A DNA stretch of 24,044 bases, taken from Desulfobulbaceae bacterium UBA2276. Lineage in GTDB: Bacteria; Desulfobacterota; Desulfobulbia; Desulfobulbales; Desulfocapsaceae. Numbering within the stretch: position 1 is the stretch's first letter; the number at the start of each line of letters is the position of its first letter. The notes below the pieces were generated by a model. That model did not search any database. It worked only from the letters and a program-made list of their open reading frames with translations, and had not been told where the DNA came from. The translations under genes were made by a program, and so were the position numbers. The stretch lies in NCBI GenBank assembly GCA_002347085.1, contig DDWW01000005.1, positions 1 through 24,044 of the forward strand, given 5' to 3'. Of this stretch, positions 1-8,305 are shown in pieces.

Positions 1-2048
1 CTCCGGAAGTCACTGAACGGGCCCAGGGTTTCACCCTTGATCAGGCTTACAATCTCGTTCTCGCTCATCATCCGGCCGCCTAAGATCTTACGGATGCTGA
101 TCTGCCCGTCTTCGGAGATAAAGGCGGTGGGGCTGACATAAAAACGAACATCGCCCACCGGGCTGAAGGGGGCAAGGGCGCGCACCTCGGTCTTCTCAAA
201 ATTGCGCACCTGTGAGATGATATGGGCCGTGGTCTCCCTGATCTCGGCCATGAACTGCTGACGGGTAAACTTGCCCTGCAGGATCTGATTGAGCTTGTGC
301 TCCCATTCTCCGGTCATCTCCGGGGAGGCGAGCAGCTCTATCTTCATGGCCTCAAGCAGGGCGAACAGCTCAAAGGCCTTGCCGGTAGGGGTGAGTTCCT
401 TGCCCTCCCTGACCAGATATTTTTCCTTGAGCAGCTTTTCGATGATTGCGGCCCGGGTAGCTGGGGTGCCTAAGCCCCGCTCTTTCATGGCCGAAGCCAG
501 TTCCTCGTCATCCACTAATTTGTCTGAGTTTTCCATGGCCGAGAGCAGGGTTGCCTCGTTAAAGCGGGCTGGAGGTTTGGTCTCGGCCCGTTCCTTATTG
601 ATCTCGGCGCAGGTTATTTTGGCCCCCTTGGGGATGGGACTTAACACCGCATCCTGGTCCTGCTTGACCTCGCTGCCATAGATAGCCTTCCAGCCGGGAT
701 CGGTGAGGATCTTGCCCTCGGTGAGAAAGGTTTCGGTCATAACCACCGAGATGCGCCGGGTGTTGAGAAATCTTGCCGGTGGGAAAAAAACGGCCAGAAA
801 ACGCTGAACTACCATGGTGTAGATCTTGAGCTCCGGCTCGGTCAGGGTCTTGGGCAGGATGGTGGTGGGGATGATGGCGTGATGGTCGGAGATCTTGGCA
901 TTGTTGAAGATCAACTTGTCAGCCTTGATAAACTTTTGCTCCAGGGCTATGGCGGCAAATTTGCCAAAGTTCCAGCCAATCTGGGCCGTAACGGTATCCT
1001 GCACGGTGGCCGGATAATCTTCGGGGAGGCAGCGGCTGTCAGTTCGGGGATAGGTCAGGACCTTATGTCTTTCATAGAGGGCCTGGGCCAGTCCTAAGGT
1101 GTTTTTGGCCGAAAAGCCAAAACGGGAGTTTGCCTCCCGTTGCAAGGAGGTGAGATCGTAGAGTTGCGGTGAACGCTCACTTACCTTTTTGCTCGCCTCT
1201 TCAACCTGGGCAGGCTTGCCGGTACAGAGTGCTGATATCTGGTCTGCCTTTGGTTCCTCCCAGATCCTATCGGCCTTGGCGTAGCTGTCTTTCTCGTCCT
1301 TGACAAACTTGGGGTCAATCCATTTGCCCACATACGACCCACTATCAAAGGTGAAGGTGGAAAGCAGGTTGAAATAGGTGCGGGGGACAAAACTCATCCG
1401 CGCTTGTTCTCGTTTGACGATGAGCGAAAGGGTTGGAGTCTGCACCCGGCCACAGGGGGTGAGGAAAAAGCCGCCTTTGCGCGAGTTGAAGCCGGTAAGG
1501 GCGCGAGTGGCATTGATCCCGATCAACCAGTCGGATTCGGAGCGGCACAGGGCAGCATCTTCCAGGGGCTGCATCTCCTCATTGTTCCGAAGATGGACAA
1601 AGGCTTCCTTGATGGCGTCCTTGGTCATCGATTGCAGCCACAATCGCTTGCAGGCTTTTTTGGCCACGGACTGATTCCAGACATAGCGGAGTATATATTT
1701 GAAGATCAGCTCTCCCTCACGCCCGGCGTCGCAGGCGTTGATGATCTCCCGAACATCTTTGCGGCGGATAAGTTGTTGCAGGGCATTAAGTTGGGCCTTA
1801 GTGCCGTCCAAGCCCTTGAGCGGGAAGTGATCCGGCAGGATGGGTAGGTTTTCCAACTTCCATTCCTTGAACTTGGGGTCAATTTCTTCAGGGAACTCGA
1901 TGGAGACCAGATGGCCGATGGCGTAGGAGACGATATAGCTGTCACTTTCGTAATGGGTCTTGCTCTTTTCGAACTTGCCGGGCAGGGCGCGGACCAGATC
2001 GGCCGCTACACTGGGTTTTTCGGCAATTATAAGCGTTTTGTCAGGCAT
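1..2048 (-). CDS. topB: DNA topoisomerase III, 3' end outside window
   Basis: Type IA topoisomerase that nicks and passes single DNA strands to relax negative supercoils and decatenate replication or recombination intermediates. Reading the minus strand from ATG at 2048 gives 682 uninterrupted codons to the window edge. Visible parts are an N-terminal TOPRIM domain (AEKPS at about residue 9, the acidic DAGREGE at 107-113), the catalytic tyrosine in TYPRTDS (Tyr333, bases 1052-1050; E. coli TopB uses Tyr328), and the family motif GLGTPATRAAIIEKL near residue 530. E. coli TopB is 653 residues. Here the frame continues past a segment resembling the C-terminal topoisomerase repeat (GRMMSENEIVSLIKGETLGP), so the protein is longer than that of E. 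coli. The start is preceded only by a weak GGAA. The downstream gene is unseen, so the operon context is unknown. The assignment is secure; TopA is excluded because the TopA pattern around the tyrosine and zinc fingers is not seen. Confidence 0.95.
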   Translation of the reverse strand, partial: MPDKTLIIAEKPSVAADLVRALPGKFEKSKTHYESDSYIVSYAIGHLVSIEFPEEIDPKFKEWKLENLPILPDHFPLKGLDGTKAQLNALQQLIRRKDVREIINACDAGREGELIFKYILRYVWNQSVAKKACKRLWLQSMTKDAIKEAFVHLRNNEEMQPLEDAALCRSESDWLIGINATRALTGFNSRKGGFFLTPCGRVQTPTLSLIVKREQARMSFVPRTYFNLLSTFTFDSGSYVGKWIDPKFVKDEKDSYAKADRIWEEPKADQISALCTGKPAQVEEASKKVSERSPQLYDLTSLQREANSRFGFSAKNTLGLAQALYERHKVLTYPRTDSRCLPEDYPATVQDTVTAQIGWNFGKFAAIALEQKFIKADKLIFNNAKISDHHAIIPTTILPKTLTEPELKIYTMVVQRFLAVFFPPARFLNTRRISVVMTETFLTEGKILTDPGWKAIYGSEVKQDQDAVLSPIPKGAKITCAEINKERAETKPPARFNEATLLSAMENSDKLVDDEELASAMKERGLGTPATRAAIIEKLLKEKYLVREGKELTPTGKAFELFALLEAMKIELLASPEMTGEWEHKLNQILQGKFTRQQFMAEIRETTAHIISQVRNFEKTEVRALAPFSPVGDVRFYVSPTAFISEDGQISIRKILGGRMMSENEIVSLIKGETLGPFSDFR

Positions 2049-2351
2049 TGTTTCCGGTTGAATCTTTTCTGCAAATTAAGATGGGGGAGATGGTAGTCTG
2101 GATTGTTTCAGTCAAAGTTGCTGATAAAAAAAGGTCTGAAGGCCAGAATATAAAAAATGTAATTAAAATAATTCATCTTCTATAAGGCTGGTTCGTGTTT
2201 GTCAATTTTATTCTGACAGAACGCAGGAGACGAAAAGCAGAGAGAGGGTACGCATGGTAGTATTATGTGGACATGGATTACTGTTGGCAATTCTTCTTAA
2301 TATCTCCCAAATCTCTTCTGGTAACAGGGTAGCATCTGGCAGGCATCTGGC
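2049..2351. other. Intergenic region between topB and tRNA-Gly
   Basis: No convincing gene is seen in these 300 bases. The stretch is AT-rich near 2130-2180. It holds the possible topB promoter and a short direct repeat of GCATCTGGC at 2331-2351. A 33-codon plus-strand reading frame at 2254-2355 has a purine-rich stretch before its ATG, but nothing else supports it. Confidence 0.5.
2179..2205 (-). promoter_or_regulatory. Possible topB promoter
   Basis: On the minus strand a perfect TTGACA (2205-2200) is followed 15 bases later by TATAGA (2184-2179). This lies about 130 bases upstream of the topB start codon. The spacer is shorter than the usual 16-18, so this is a sequence-match guess only. 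Confidence 0.35.
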
Positions 2352-2382
2352 TTGACAAACCATCATTTCTGTGGTTTATATG
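2352..2382 (+). promoter_or_regulatory. Likely tRNA-Gly promoter
   Basis: A perfect TTGACA -35 box at 2352-2357 is followed by an AT-rich TTTATATG at 2375-2382. The best -10 match is TTTATA after 17 bases or TATATG after 19. Initiation near 2390 would put the start about 20 bases before the mature tRNA. Confidence 0.5.
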
Positions 2383-2408
2383 GAGTGTTGTGTTGTATCG
2401 GGTTGTGT

Positions 2409-2484
2409 GCGGGTGTAGCTCAGTTGGTAGAGCACAAGCTTCCCAAGCTTGGGGTCGCGAGTTCGAATCTCGTTGCCCGCTCCA
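2409..2484 (+). tRNA. tRNA-Gly (anticodon CCC)
   Basis: A 76-base sequence folds into a full cloverleaf. It has a 7-bp acceptor stem (GCGGGTG with TGCCCGC, two G-U pairs), D arm GCTC/GAGC, anticodon stem CAAGC/GCTTG with loop TTCCCAA, and T arm GCGAG/CTCGT with loop TTCGAAT. The anticodon CCC at 2442-2444 reads the glycine codon GGG. The discriminator base is T and the CCA end is encoded. It stands alone upstream of rimP and is separated from it by an intrinsic terminator. Confidence 0.97.
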
Positions 2485-2570
2485 GGTTTAGATGGCTGGA
2501 TTGCACATTGTTTTTCCCGGTTATACCATTTGCGTCGTTCGAGTGATTGAGTGATGGAGGTGGCTTTGAA

Positions 2571-2593
2571 AGTGGGCTTGCCCGCTTTTTTTT
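2571..2593 (+). terminator. Intrinsic terminator after tRNA-Gly
   Basis: AGTGGGC and GCCCGCT form a 7-bp stem (one T-G pair) with a very tight loop, followed directly by eight T at 2586-2593. It lies 87 bases after the tRNA and 66 before rimP. The tRNA is therefore probably its own transcription unit, with rimP reached by readthrough or by a promoter in 2594-2650 that I cannot identify. Confidence 0.8.
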
Positions 2594-2659
2594 ATGTCTA
2601 TTTCCAAGTGGCATCGAGATACGCATATTTTAACGTAATAATAAGGGAATGAGTAGTAA

Positions 2660-3115
2660 ATGAGTGATGCGGTTATCGAAAAGGTGCAGGCTTTTGCAGA
2701 AAAGCTTCTGCCATCCATGGGGCTGGAGCTCGTTGAGGTTCAGTTTCGCCTTGAAGGGCATGGCTGGGTGTTACGCCTGTATATTGACGGTAAAGACGGC
2801 ATTACGGTTGATCATTGCACCCGGGTCAGTAAGGAGGTCAGTGTTTTTCTTGATGTGGAAGATCTGATTAGCCAGGCCTATCATCTTGAGGTCTCCTCGC
2901 CCGGGCTCGAACGTTCATTGAAAAGCATAAATGATTTTCAGCATTATATTGGTAAGAAAGCAAAGGTAAAACTTCGCGAAGATGTGGAAGAACAACGGGT
3001 CTTGATTGGTGTCATCAATCAGGTCGAAGGCGAGACAGTGGAGCTTGTCCTTGAGGATGGGACAAAATGCCAGGTGGCCTTTGATCAGATCCGGAAGGCT
3101 CGTCTGTCTTTGTGA
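2660..3115 (+). CDS. rimP: Ribosome maturation factor RimP
   Basis: Cytoplasmic factor needed for maturation of the 30S subunit. The 151 residues match the family length. The N-terminal alpha/beta domain (about 1-85) contains the recognisable GLELVEVQF and YLEVSSPGLERSL-like stretches (here YHLEVSSPGLERSL). The C-terminal SH3-like half (about 88-151) includes IGKKAKVKL and ends in a FDQIRKARL-type strand. AAGGGA at 2643-2648 lies 11 bases before the ATG, a slightly long spacing. An ATG at 2649 opens a four-codon frame whose TGA overlaps the rimP ATG, which could couple translation but may be chance. rimP heads the nusA-infB block, as in most bacteria. Confidence 0.95.
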   Translation: MSDAVIEKVQAFAEKLLPSMGLELVEVQFRLEGHGWVLRLYIDGKDGITVDHCTRVSKEVSVFLDVEDLISQAYHLEVSSPGLERSLKSINDFQHYIGKKAKVKLREDVEEQRVLIGVINQVEGETVELVLEDGTKCQVAFDQIRKARLSL

Positions 3116-3140
3116 GGGCATGAAGAGAAATGTTGGTTGT

Positions 3141-3199
3141 CATCCCCTGTGGGATGCAATCGTTGTAGGTAGAGAAGGACTTTTCTGCAAAGAAAGTCG
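3141..3199 (+). other. Two small hairpins in the rimP-nusA gap
   Basis: In the 110-base spacer, CATCCC/GGGATG (3141-3156, loop CTGT) forms a perfect 6-bp stem. GACTTTT/AAGAAAGTC (3179-3199) forms a second stem of about 7 bp. Neither is followed by a T run, so they are not intrinsic terminators. They could shape the nusA translation start region, but no function is shown. Confidence 0.4.
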
Positions 3200-3225
3200 G
3201 TCAGTTATATAGATGGGGAATGAGA

Positions 3226-4635
3226 ATGCTATCGGATTTGAAGCGCATAATCGACCAGATCAGCCGGGACCGTGGTTTTGATAGAAAACTATTGATTGAG
3301 GCCATAGAAGAGGCCGTTCTGTCTGCCGCCAGGAAGAAGTTAGGCAGCCGGCGGGAGATCGAGGTTCGATATAATGAAGAATATGGCGAGGTCGAGGTCT
3401 TTCAGTTTCGCACTGTTGTCGAAGAGGTAATGGACGAGCAGACGGAAATAGATTTGGCGTCAGCCTTGGTGCTTGATCCTGAAGCACAATTGGATGATGA
3501 GCTTGGCGAGAAGATGGATAATATCGCCGATCTGGGCCGGATTGCCGCCCAATCTGCAAAACAGGTTATTATCCATAAGATGAAGGATGCTGAGCGTGAT
3601 GTGATCTATGAGATGTTCCAGGATCGTATAGGCGAGGTGGTCAGCGGCATTGTCCAACGCTTTGAGCGCGGCAACATGATTATCAATCTTGGCCGCACCG
3701 ATGCTATTCTGCCTAAAGATCAGCAGATCCCGAAACGGTCTTTCAAACAGGGTGATCGCGCTCGGGCCTATCTGGTTGATGTCAGAAAGGGTACCAAGGA
3801 CGCGCAACTGTTGCTCTCCCGGACCCATGATCAATTTTTGGTAAAATTATTCGAGATGGAAGTCCCCGAGATAGCCGAAGGGATTGTGAAGATCATGGGG
3901 GTTAGCCGTGACCCGGGATTTCGGGCCAAGATTGCGGTCAGTTCCTCGGATGCGGATGTCGATCCGGTAGGTGCCTGTGTGGGTATGAAAGGCTCGCGGG
4001 TGCAGAACGTTGTCCAGGAGTTACAGGGCGAGCGGGTTGATATTGTACCGTGGAGTCCTGATCCGGCCAAGTATGCCTACAATGCCCTGGCGCCGGCCCA
4101 GGTGAATATGGTGCTGGTTGATGAGGATGCTCGATCGCTGCTGGTGATTGTGCCTAATGACCAGTTGTCGCTGGCCATAGGTCGTCAGGGTCAGAATGTG
4201 CGGCTTGCCGCTAAACTGCTGGGCTGGCGGATTGATGTAAAGAGCGAGCAGCGTTACGCCAATCTTGAAGATCCGGGATATCAGTCCTTGCTGGCCTTGA
4301 ATGGTGTGGAAGAGGCCCTGGCGGATCAATTATTGTCCCGGGGTATTTTGTCAACAGCCATTCTCGCCGATGCCGCCATCGAGGATCTGACGGTGTTGCG
4401 GGCTATTGGTGATGAGCAGGCCGTGTATCTTATCAAAGAGGCGCGAAAAAGTCTGGGCCTGGATCCCGATGCGCCCATTGAGATAAAAAGGGCTGAGCTT
4501 GTAACTGAGCAAGAAGAGCAAGCAGATATCCCGGTCACAGATCAGACGGTAAATGATGGTGCAGAAGAGGCACCAGAGGATGCGCCAGAGGACGTGGCGA
4601 CCGAAGATGGAGATGAATCTGGTCACCAGGAGTAA
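3226..4635 (+). CDS. nusA: Transcription termination/antitermination factor NusA
   Basis: Binds RNA polymerase and nascent RNA, and controls pausing, termination and rRNA antitermination. The order of domains is complete: polymerase-binding N-terminal domain (1-125), S1 domain (about 133-201, starting RIGEVVSGIV), KH1 with GMKG at 253-256, KH2 with GRQG at 319-322, a helix-hairpin-helix-like C-terminal segment (about 354-412), and a very acidic tail rich in Glu and Asp. I chose ATG 3226 (469 residues, beginning MLSDLKRII). GGGG at 3215-3218 sits 7 bases before it, whereas the in-frame ATG at 3220 lies one base from that site; the 3220 start would add two residues. The stop is 8 bases before ylxR, so translation is probably coordinated. 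Identity is certain; the exact start is slightly uncertain. Confidence 0.96.
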   Translation: MLSDLKRIIDQISRDRGFDRKLLIEAIEEAVLSAARKKLGSRREIEVRYNEEYGEVEVFQFRTVVEEVMDEQTEIDLASALVLDPEAQLDDELGEKMDNIADLGRIAAQSAKQVIIHKMKDAERDVIYEMFQDRIGEVVSGIVQRFERGNMIINLGRTDAILPKDQQIPKRSFKQGDRARAYLVDVRKGTKDAQLLLSRTHDQFLVKLFEMEVPEIAEGIVKIMGVSRDPGFRAKIAVSSSDADVDPVGACVGMKGSRVQNVVQELQGERVDIVPWSPDPAKYAYNALAPAQVNMVLVDEDARSLLVIVPNDQLSLAIGRQGQNVRLAAKLLGWRIDVKSEQRYANLEDPGYQSLLALNGVEEALADQLLSRGILSTAILADAAIEDLTVLRAIGDEQAVYLIKEARKSLGLDPDAPIEIKRAELVTEQEEQADIPVTDQTVNDGAEEAPEDAPEDVATEDGDESGHQE

Positions 4636-4643
4636 AAAAAATC

Positions 4644-4874
4644 ATGCCGCCGGTTCGCACCTGTTGTGTTTGCCGGAATAAGGCTCTGAAATCCACCTTA
4701 TATCGTTTTGTGCTGGAAAATGGAAATCCTGTTCAGGACGCGCGTCAAGACAAGGTAGGAAGAGGGGCCTATTGTTGTAAGAACGAGAAGTGCCTGGTAG
4801 CTTTTGTGAACCAGCAAAAAAGATGGAAACGGGCCTTGAGGGTGGAGAAAAAGCCTTTGGCCCGGCAGAGTTGA
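4644..4874 (+). CDS. ylxR: YlxR-family RNA-binding protein (DUF448)
   Basis: Small basic protein of 76 residues carrying the family signature: RTCCVCR near the N-terminus, RFV at about residue 21, and GRGAYCC in the middle, followed by a Lys/Arg-rich tail. YlxR proteins sit between nusA and infB in many bacteria. In Bacillus subtilis the protein has been linked to RNase P RNA; whether that role applies here is inference. AGGAG at the very end of nusA serves as the ribosome site about 10 bases before the ATG. The extra cysteine pairs (CCVC, CC plus a later C) could bind metal, but that is not established. The family call is solid, the function less so. Confidence 0.88.
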   Translation: MPPVRTCCVCRNKALKSTLYRFVLENGNPVQDARQDKVGRGAYCCKNEKCLVAFVNQQKRWKRALRVEKKPLARQS

Positions 4875-4936
4875 AAGTGTGAAGTGAGCGACAAAGAAAG
4901 AGTGTAGCGACAAGCAAGGATAGACGGGAGTAAGGG

Positions 4937-7729
4937 ATGAGCAAGGTAAGGATTTATGAACTGGCCAAAGAGGCGGGCATGAGCAGTAAGGTGTTGACTG
5001 AAAAACTGCTTGCGCATGGGTACGACATTAAGGGCCCCAGTTCAACAGTTGAAGATGACATAGCCGAAAAAATCCGGACTACGGTATTGAAGATTTCCAA
5101 GGCGGAGGCTGCCAAGAAAAAGGTGGTCCCTGAAGAGGCTCCAGCCGTACTTCGTCGGACAACGGTTATTCGCCGCCGACCAACTGCTGTGCCTGAGGCT
5201 GAGGCTGAGGCTGAAGTCGTAGCCGAAGTTGCAGTCGAGGCTGTTGAGTCTCTGCCTGTTGAGCAGGAGGCCATCCCTGCGGAGGTCTCTGCTCCTGCTC
5301 CTACACCTGACCATGTCCCGGAGAGTGAAGTGGTTATGGAAAATCCCCCCGAAACTGTTTCCGAATCAGTTCAGCCGTCGGTGGTGACCGAGGTTGTGGA
5401 TGGGGCTGTCGATACAGGGGCTCGTGAAGCTGTTGCGCCGGTGGTGGTCGATTTTACAGAACATAACAAGGAACTGCATAAAGATTCGAAACCATTTTCG
5501 GCAAAATCCTTTCCGATCAAGCACGATAAGAAACGGATGGCCCCTGATGATCGTGACCCAGCAGCGCGAAAAGGGCTGGCTCGGGTGGTCGGGAGCATTG
5601 AAATGCCTGTGCCTGAGAAGCCGGCAGTCGATGAAAGGCCACGGAAAAAACCAGAACGACCATCAGAACGTCCTGCTGGTGCCGGCGGCTATAAACCGCA
5701 GGCCACCACGCCCAAGCCAGCAGTCGGTGCGGCAGCATTGAATGATGCCAGCAAGGGCAAAAAGAAAGGAACCCGTGGCACTGAGGCAGATGAGGCCGAG
5801 CAAAAGAAGGCTGGGGCCTGGAAGGCCGACAAGTTAGGCCAGAAAGGGAGAGGCAAGGTTCAGGTTACCCGTTTTGGCGATGAGTATAGCGCGTCCGGTA
5901 AGTGGGGGAAAAAATCCCGAGGCCGGGTTGAGCGTAAGGTGATCCAGCCGGCCGTGGAGATGAAGGCCATCAAAAAACGGATCAAGGTCCTGGATACGAT
6001 CAGTGTCGCTGATCTGGCCCACCGCATGGGCGTCAAATCTAAAGAGATCATTGCCAAATTGATGGGTTTTGGGGTGATGGCTACCCTGAATCAGGCCCTC
6101 GATGTCGATACGGCGACCCTGATCGGGGCCGATTTTGGCTATGAGGTTGAACAGGGCTTAACCGAGGAGATCGGTGTTCAGCAGCTCAATGTGCAGGAGG
6201 CCGGTGGTGAATTGCTGCCTCGTTCTCCGGTGGTCACGGTCATGGGCCATGTCGATCATGGCAAGACCTCGATTCTGGATGCCATCCGCAAGACTGATGT
6301 TGCCGATGGCGAGGCCGGTGGTATTACTCAGCACATTGGTGCCTACCATGTGACTTCTCATTCCGGCGATGTGACCTTTGTTGATACGCCCGGCCATGCC
6401 GCCTTTACCGAAATGCGTTCCCGTGGTGCCCAGATCACTGATCTGGTGGTGCTTGTGGTGGCGGCCGATGACGGGGTCATGGATCAGACTCGAGAGGCCA
6501 TTCGGCACGCCCAGGCCGCAGGGGTTCCCATTCTGGTTGCGGTCAACAAGATTGACAAGGATAATGCCGACCCTGATCGAGTAAAACGGGAGTTATCTGA
6601 TCTGGGGCTTGCCCCGGAAGAGTGGGGTGGGCAGACCATGTACTGTGAGACCTCTGCCAAGAAGAATATCGGCATTGACAATCTGCTTGAATCGATCCAG
6701 CTCATGGCCGAGATCCTCGAATTGAAGGCCGATGTCACCAGAAAGGCCAGAGGACGCGTGGTTGAGGCCAAACTTGATAAAGGCCGGGGTCCGGTTGCGA
6801 CCATTCTGGTGCAGGAAGGGACCTTGAAGGTCGGCGATTATTTTGTAGTCGGTCAGTTCAGCGGCAAGGTTCGGGCCTTGAATAACGACAAGAATAAACC
6901 GCTGATCGAGGCTGGTCCTTCCATTCCAGTAGAAGTGCAAGGCCTGACCGGCGTTCCCCAGGCTGGTGATGAGTTTATCGTGGTCACCGATGAAAAAATG
7001 GCCCGAAGCGTCAGTCAGGCCCGTATTCTCAGGGCTCGTGAGCTTGAGCTGGCTTCGGTCTCCAAGGTCTCCCTGGATCGATTGTTTGAGAAGATGAACG
7101 AAGCGGAGACCCAGGAGTTACGGGTCGTCCTGCGGGCCGATGTCCAGGGTACCCTTGAGGCCTTCTGTTCAGCCGCAGAAAAACTTTCTACCGATGCGGT
7201 AAAGGTACGGATCCTGCACGAAGGTACCGGGACCATTACTGAATCTGATGTCCTCTTGGCCTCGGCCTCGGATGCGATTATTATCGGCTTTAACGTCCGG
7301 CCTACAACCAAGGTCAAAGAGCTGAGTACCAAAGAGCATGTGGATGTTCGTTCGTATGACGTTATCTATCATGCCTTGGATGATATCAAGAAGGCCATGG
7401 TCGGTATGCTCGAACCCACCTTTGTCGAGGAAATTATTGGGAATGCCGAGGTGCGTCAGCTCTTTCATGTTCCGAAGATTGGCACTATTGCCGGCTGTTC
7501 GGTTACGGAAGGCAAGATTACCCGTAAGGCCTCGGTCCGGGTTATTCGTGAAGGGGTGGTGCTGTTTACTGGTAAAATAGGCTCCCTCCGAAGAATCAAG
7601 GATGATGTCAAAGAGGTCTCAGCGGGCTATGAGTGTGGTATTGGTATTGAAAACTACAATGACCTGCTTGAGGGAGACAATCTTGAGGCCTTTATCCTCA
7701 ATGAGGTGGAGGCTAGCCTGGAAGGTTAG
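4937..7729 (+). CDS. infB: Translation initiation factor IF-2
   Basis: GTPase that places initiator tRNA on the 30S subunit and promotes 50S joining. The protein has 930 residues. The first IF2 N-domain is at about 1-55 (VRIYELAKEAGMSSKVL). A long, charged, Pro/Glu/Ala-rich linker spans about 60-340, including three tandem GAGGCT hexamers at 5195-5212. The second IF2 N-domain is at about 352-402. The GTPase domain has G1 GHVDHGKT at 437-444, G3 DTPGH at 483-487 and G4 NKID at 537-540. Beta-barrel and C-terminal tRNA-binding domains follow. All GTP-binding residues are intact. GGAG sits 6 bases before the ATG. The linker length and low complexity are normal for proteobacterial IF2. The gene is followed by a 147-base gap containing a palindromic element. 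Confidence 0.98.
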   Translation: MSKVRIYELAKEAGMSSKVLTEKLLAHGYDIKGPSSTVEDDIAEKIRTTVLKISKAEAAKKKVVPEEAPAVLRRTTVIRRRPTAVPEAEAEAEVVAEVAVEAVESLPVEQEAIPAEVSAPAPTPDHVPESEVVMENPPETVSESVQPSVVTEVVDGAVDTGAREAVAPVVVDFTEHNKELHKDSKPFSAKSFPIKHDKKRMAPDDRDPAARKGLARVVGSIEMPVPEKPAVDERPRKKPERPSERPAGAGGYKPQATTPKPAVGAAALNDASKGKKKGTRGTEADEAEQKKAGAWKADKLGQKGRGKVQVTRFGDEYSASGKWGKKSRGRVERKVIQPAVEMKAIKKRIKVLDTISVADLAHRMGVKSKEIIAKLMGFGVMATLNQALDVDTATLIGADFGYEVEQGLTEEIGVQQLNVQEAGGELLPRSPVVTVMGHVDHGKTSILDAIRKTDVADGEAGGITQHIGAYHVTSHSGDVTFVDTPGHAAFTEMRSRGAQITDLVVLVVAADDGVMDQTREAIRHAQAAGVPILVAVNKIDKDNADPDRVKRELSDLGLAPEEWGGQTMYCETSAKKNIGIDNLLESIQLMAEILELKADVTRKARGRVVEAKLDKGRGPVATILVQEGTLKVGDYFVVGQFSGKVRALNNDKNKPLIEAGPSIPVEVQGLTGVPQAGDEFIVVTDEKMARSVSQARILRARELELASVSKVSLDRLFEKMNEAETQELRVVLRADVQGTLEAFCSAAEKLSTDAVKVRILHEGTGTITESDVLLASASDAIIIGFNVRPTTKVKELSTKEHVDVRSYDVIYHALDDIKKAMVGMLEPTFVEEIIGNAEVRQLFHVPKIGTIAGCSVTEGKITRKASVRVIREGVVLFTGKIGSLRRIKDDVKEVSAGYECGIGIENYNDLLEGDNLEAFILNEVEASLEG

Positions 7730-7752
7730 AATAAAAAAGGCGGGTAATTGCT

Positions 7753-7808
7753 TAGGAGCCATTACGAATAAACCTGTCCCGTTATAACTCATTCGGCTCC
7801 TTATGACC
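7753..7808 (-). repeat. Palindromic intergenic element, copy A (degenerate)
   Basis: Lies between infB and rbfA in inverted orientation. Read on the minus strand it starts CATAAGGAGCCG and ends ATTCGTAATGGCTCCTA, the same two ends as copies B1, B3, C and D. The outer 7 bp (AGGAGCC/GGCTCCT) pair perfectly. The inner left arm has lost the GTAACG segment. GTTATTTATAACGG at 7829-7842 looks like a further half copy. Confidence 0.6.
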
Positions 7809-7876
7809 TTCTGACTATGCAAATGGTCATGTTATTTATAACGGTTTAACCTGTTTCAACCTTTTAAAAAGATGGT

Positions 7877-8305
7877 ATGTGGAATCCTAAAGAGACATTA
7901 AAATCTGTTGGTCTGGGGCCAAAGAGTGAACAAAAACGGTCGGTGCGGGTGGCTGAGGCTATTCGTAACGAGTTGTCCATGTTGGTTCTGACCAAGGTGC
8001 GTGACGCCAAACTGGCAGAGGTCTCTTTCTCTCGGGTGCAGTTGGCGGATGATCTGCAATATGCCCGGATTTTTTTTACCGTTCCAGGCGACAAAAAAAA
8101 ACAGGTCGATGCCGAAGAAGGGCTGCACCGGGCAAAAGGATTCATGCGGAGTCACTTGGCCAAGGTTCTTAATATGCGTTATACTCCAGAACTGCATTTT
8201 GAGTATGATCATCAGGCTGAGAAGGTGATAGCGATGGAAAACCTTCTTCAAGAGATTGCCAGGGAAAAGCGGGGGAACGATGAAAACGATGAAATTAGTT
8301 CCTGA
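7877..8305 (+). CDS. rbfA: Ribosome-binding factor A
   Basis: KH-like protein that binds the 30S subunit and helps mature the 16S rRNA 5' end, also a cold-adaptation factor. The core is clear: RSVRVAEAIRNELS at about 22-35, VRDAKL, then DDLQYARIFFTV, and the C-terminal HLAKVLNMRYTPELHFEYD. At 142 residues it is slightly longer than E. coli RbfA (133). About 18 polar residues precede the conserved start, and no good ribosome site precedes ATG 7877, so the true start may be internal. Its 3' end overlaps nrnA by 26 bases, which implies coupling. A palindromic element lies in its 5' leader. Confidence 0.93.
   Translation: MWNPKETLKSVGLGPKSEQKRSVRVAEAIRNELSMLVLTKVRDAKLAEVSFSRVQLADDLQYARIFFTVPGDKKKQVDAEEGLHRAKGFMRSHLAKVLNMRYTPELHFEYDHQAEKVIAMENLLQEIAREKRGNDENDEISS

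Noticed and set aside
289..2096. Several plus-strand open frames opposite topB
   Set aside because: They lie antisense to an intact topB gene with all catalytic motifs and show no protein family features.
2254..2355. 33-codon plus-strand frame with a purine-rich stretch before its ATG and a hydrophobic start
   Set aside because: Too short, no family resemblance, and its stop overlaps the -35 box of the tRNA promoter. Probably chance.
2648..2662. 15-base string nearly repeated at 10085-10099 (14 of 15 identical)
   Set aside because: Only 15 bases and no extended similarity on either side. In one place it precedes rimP; in the other it opens an 11-codon frame. Likely coincidence.
5195..5212. 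Three tandem GAGGCT hexamers in infB
   Set aside because: Encodes Glu-Ala repeats in the low-complexity IF2 linker, which is normal for the family.
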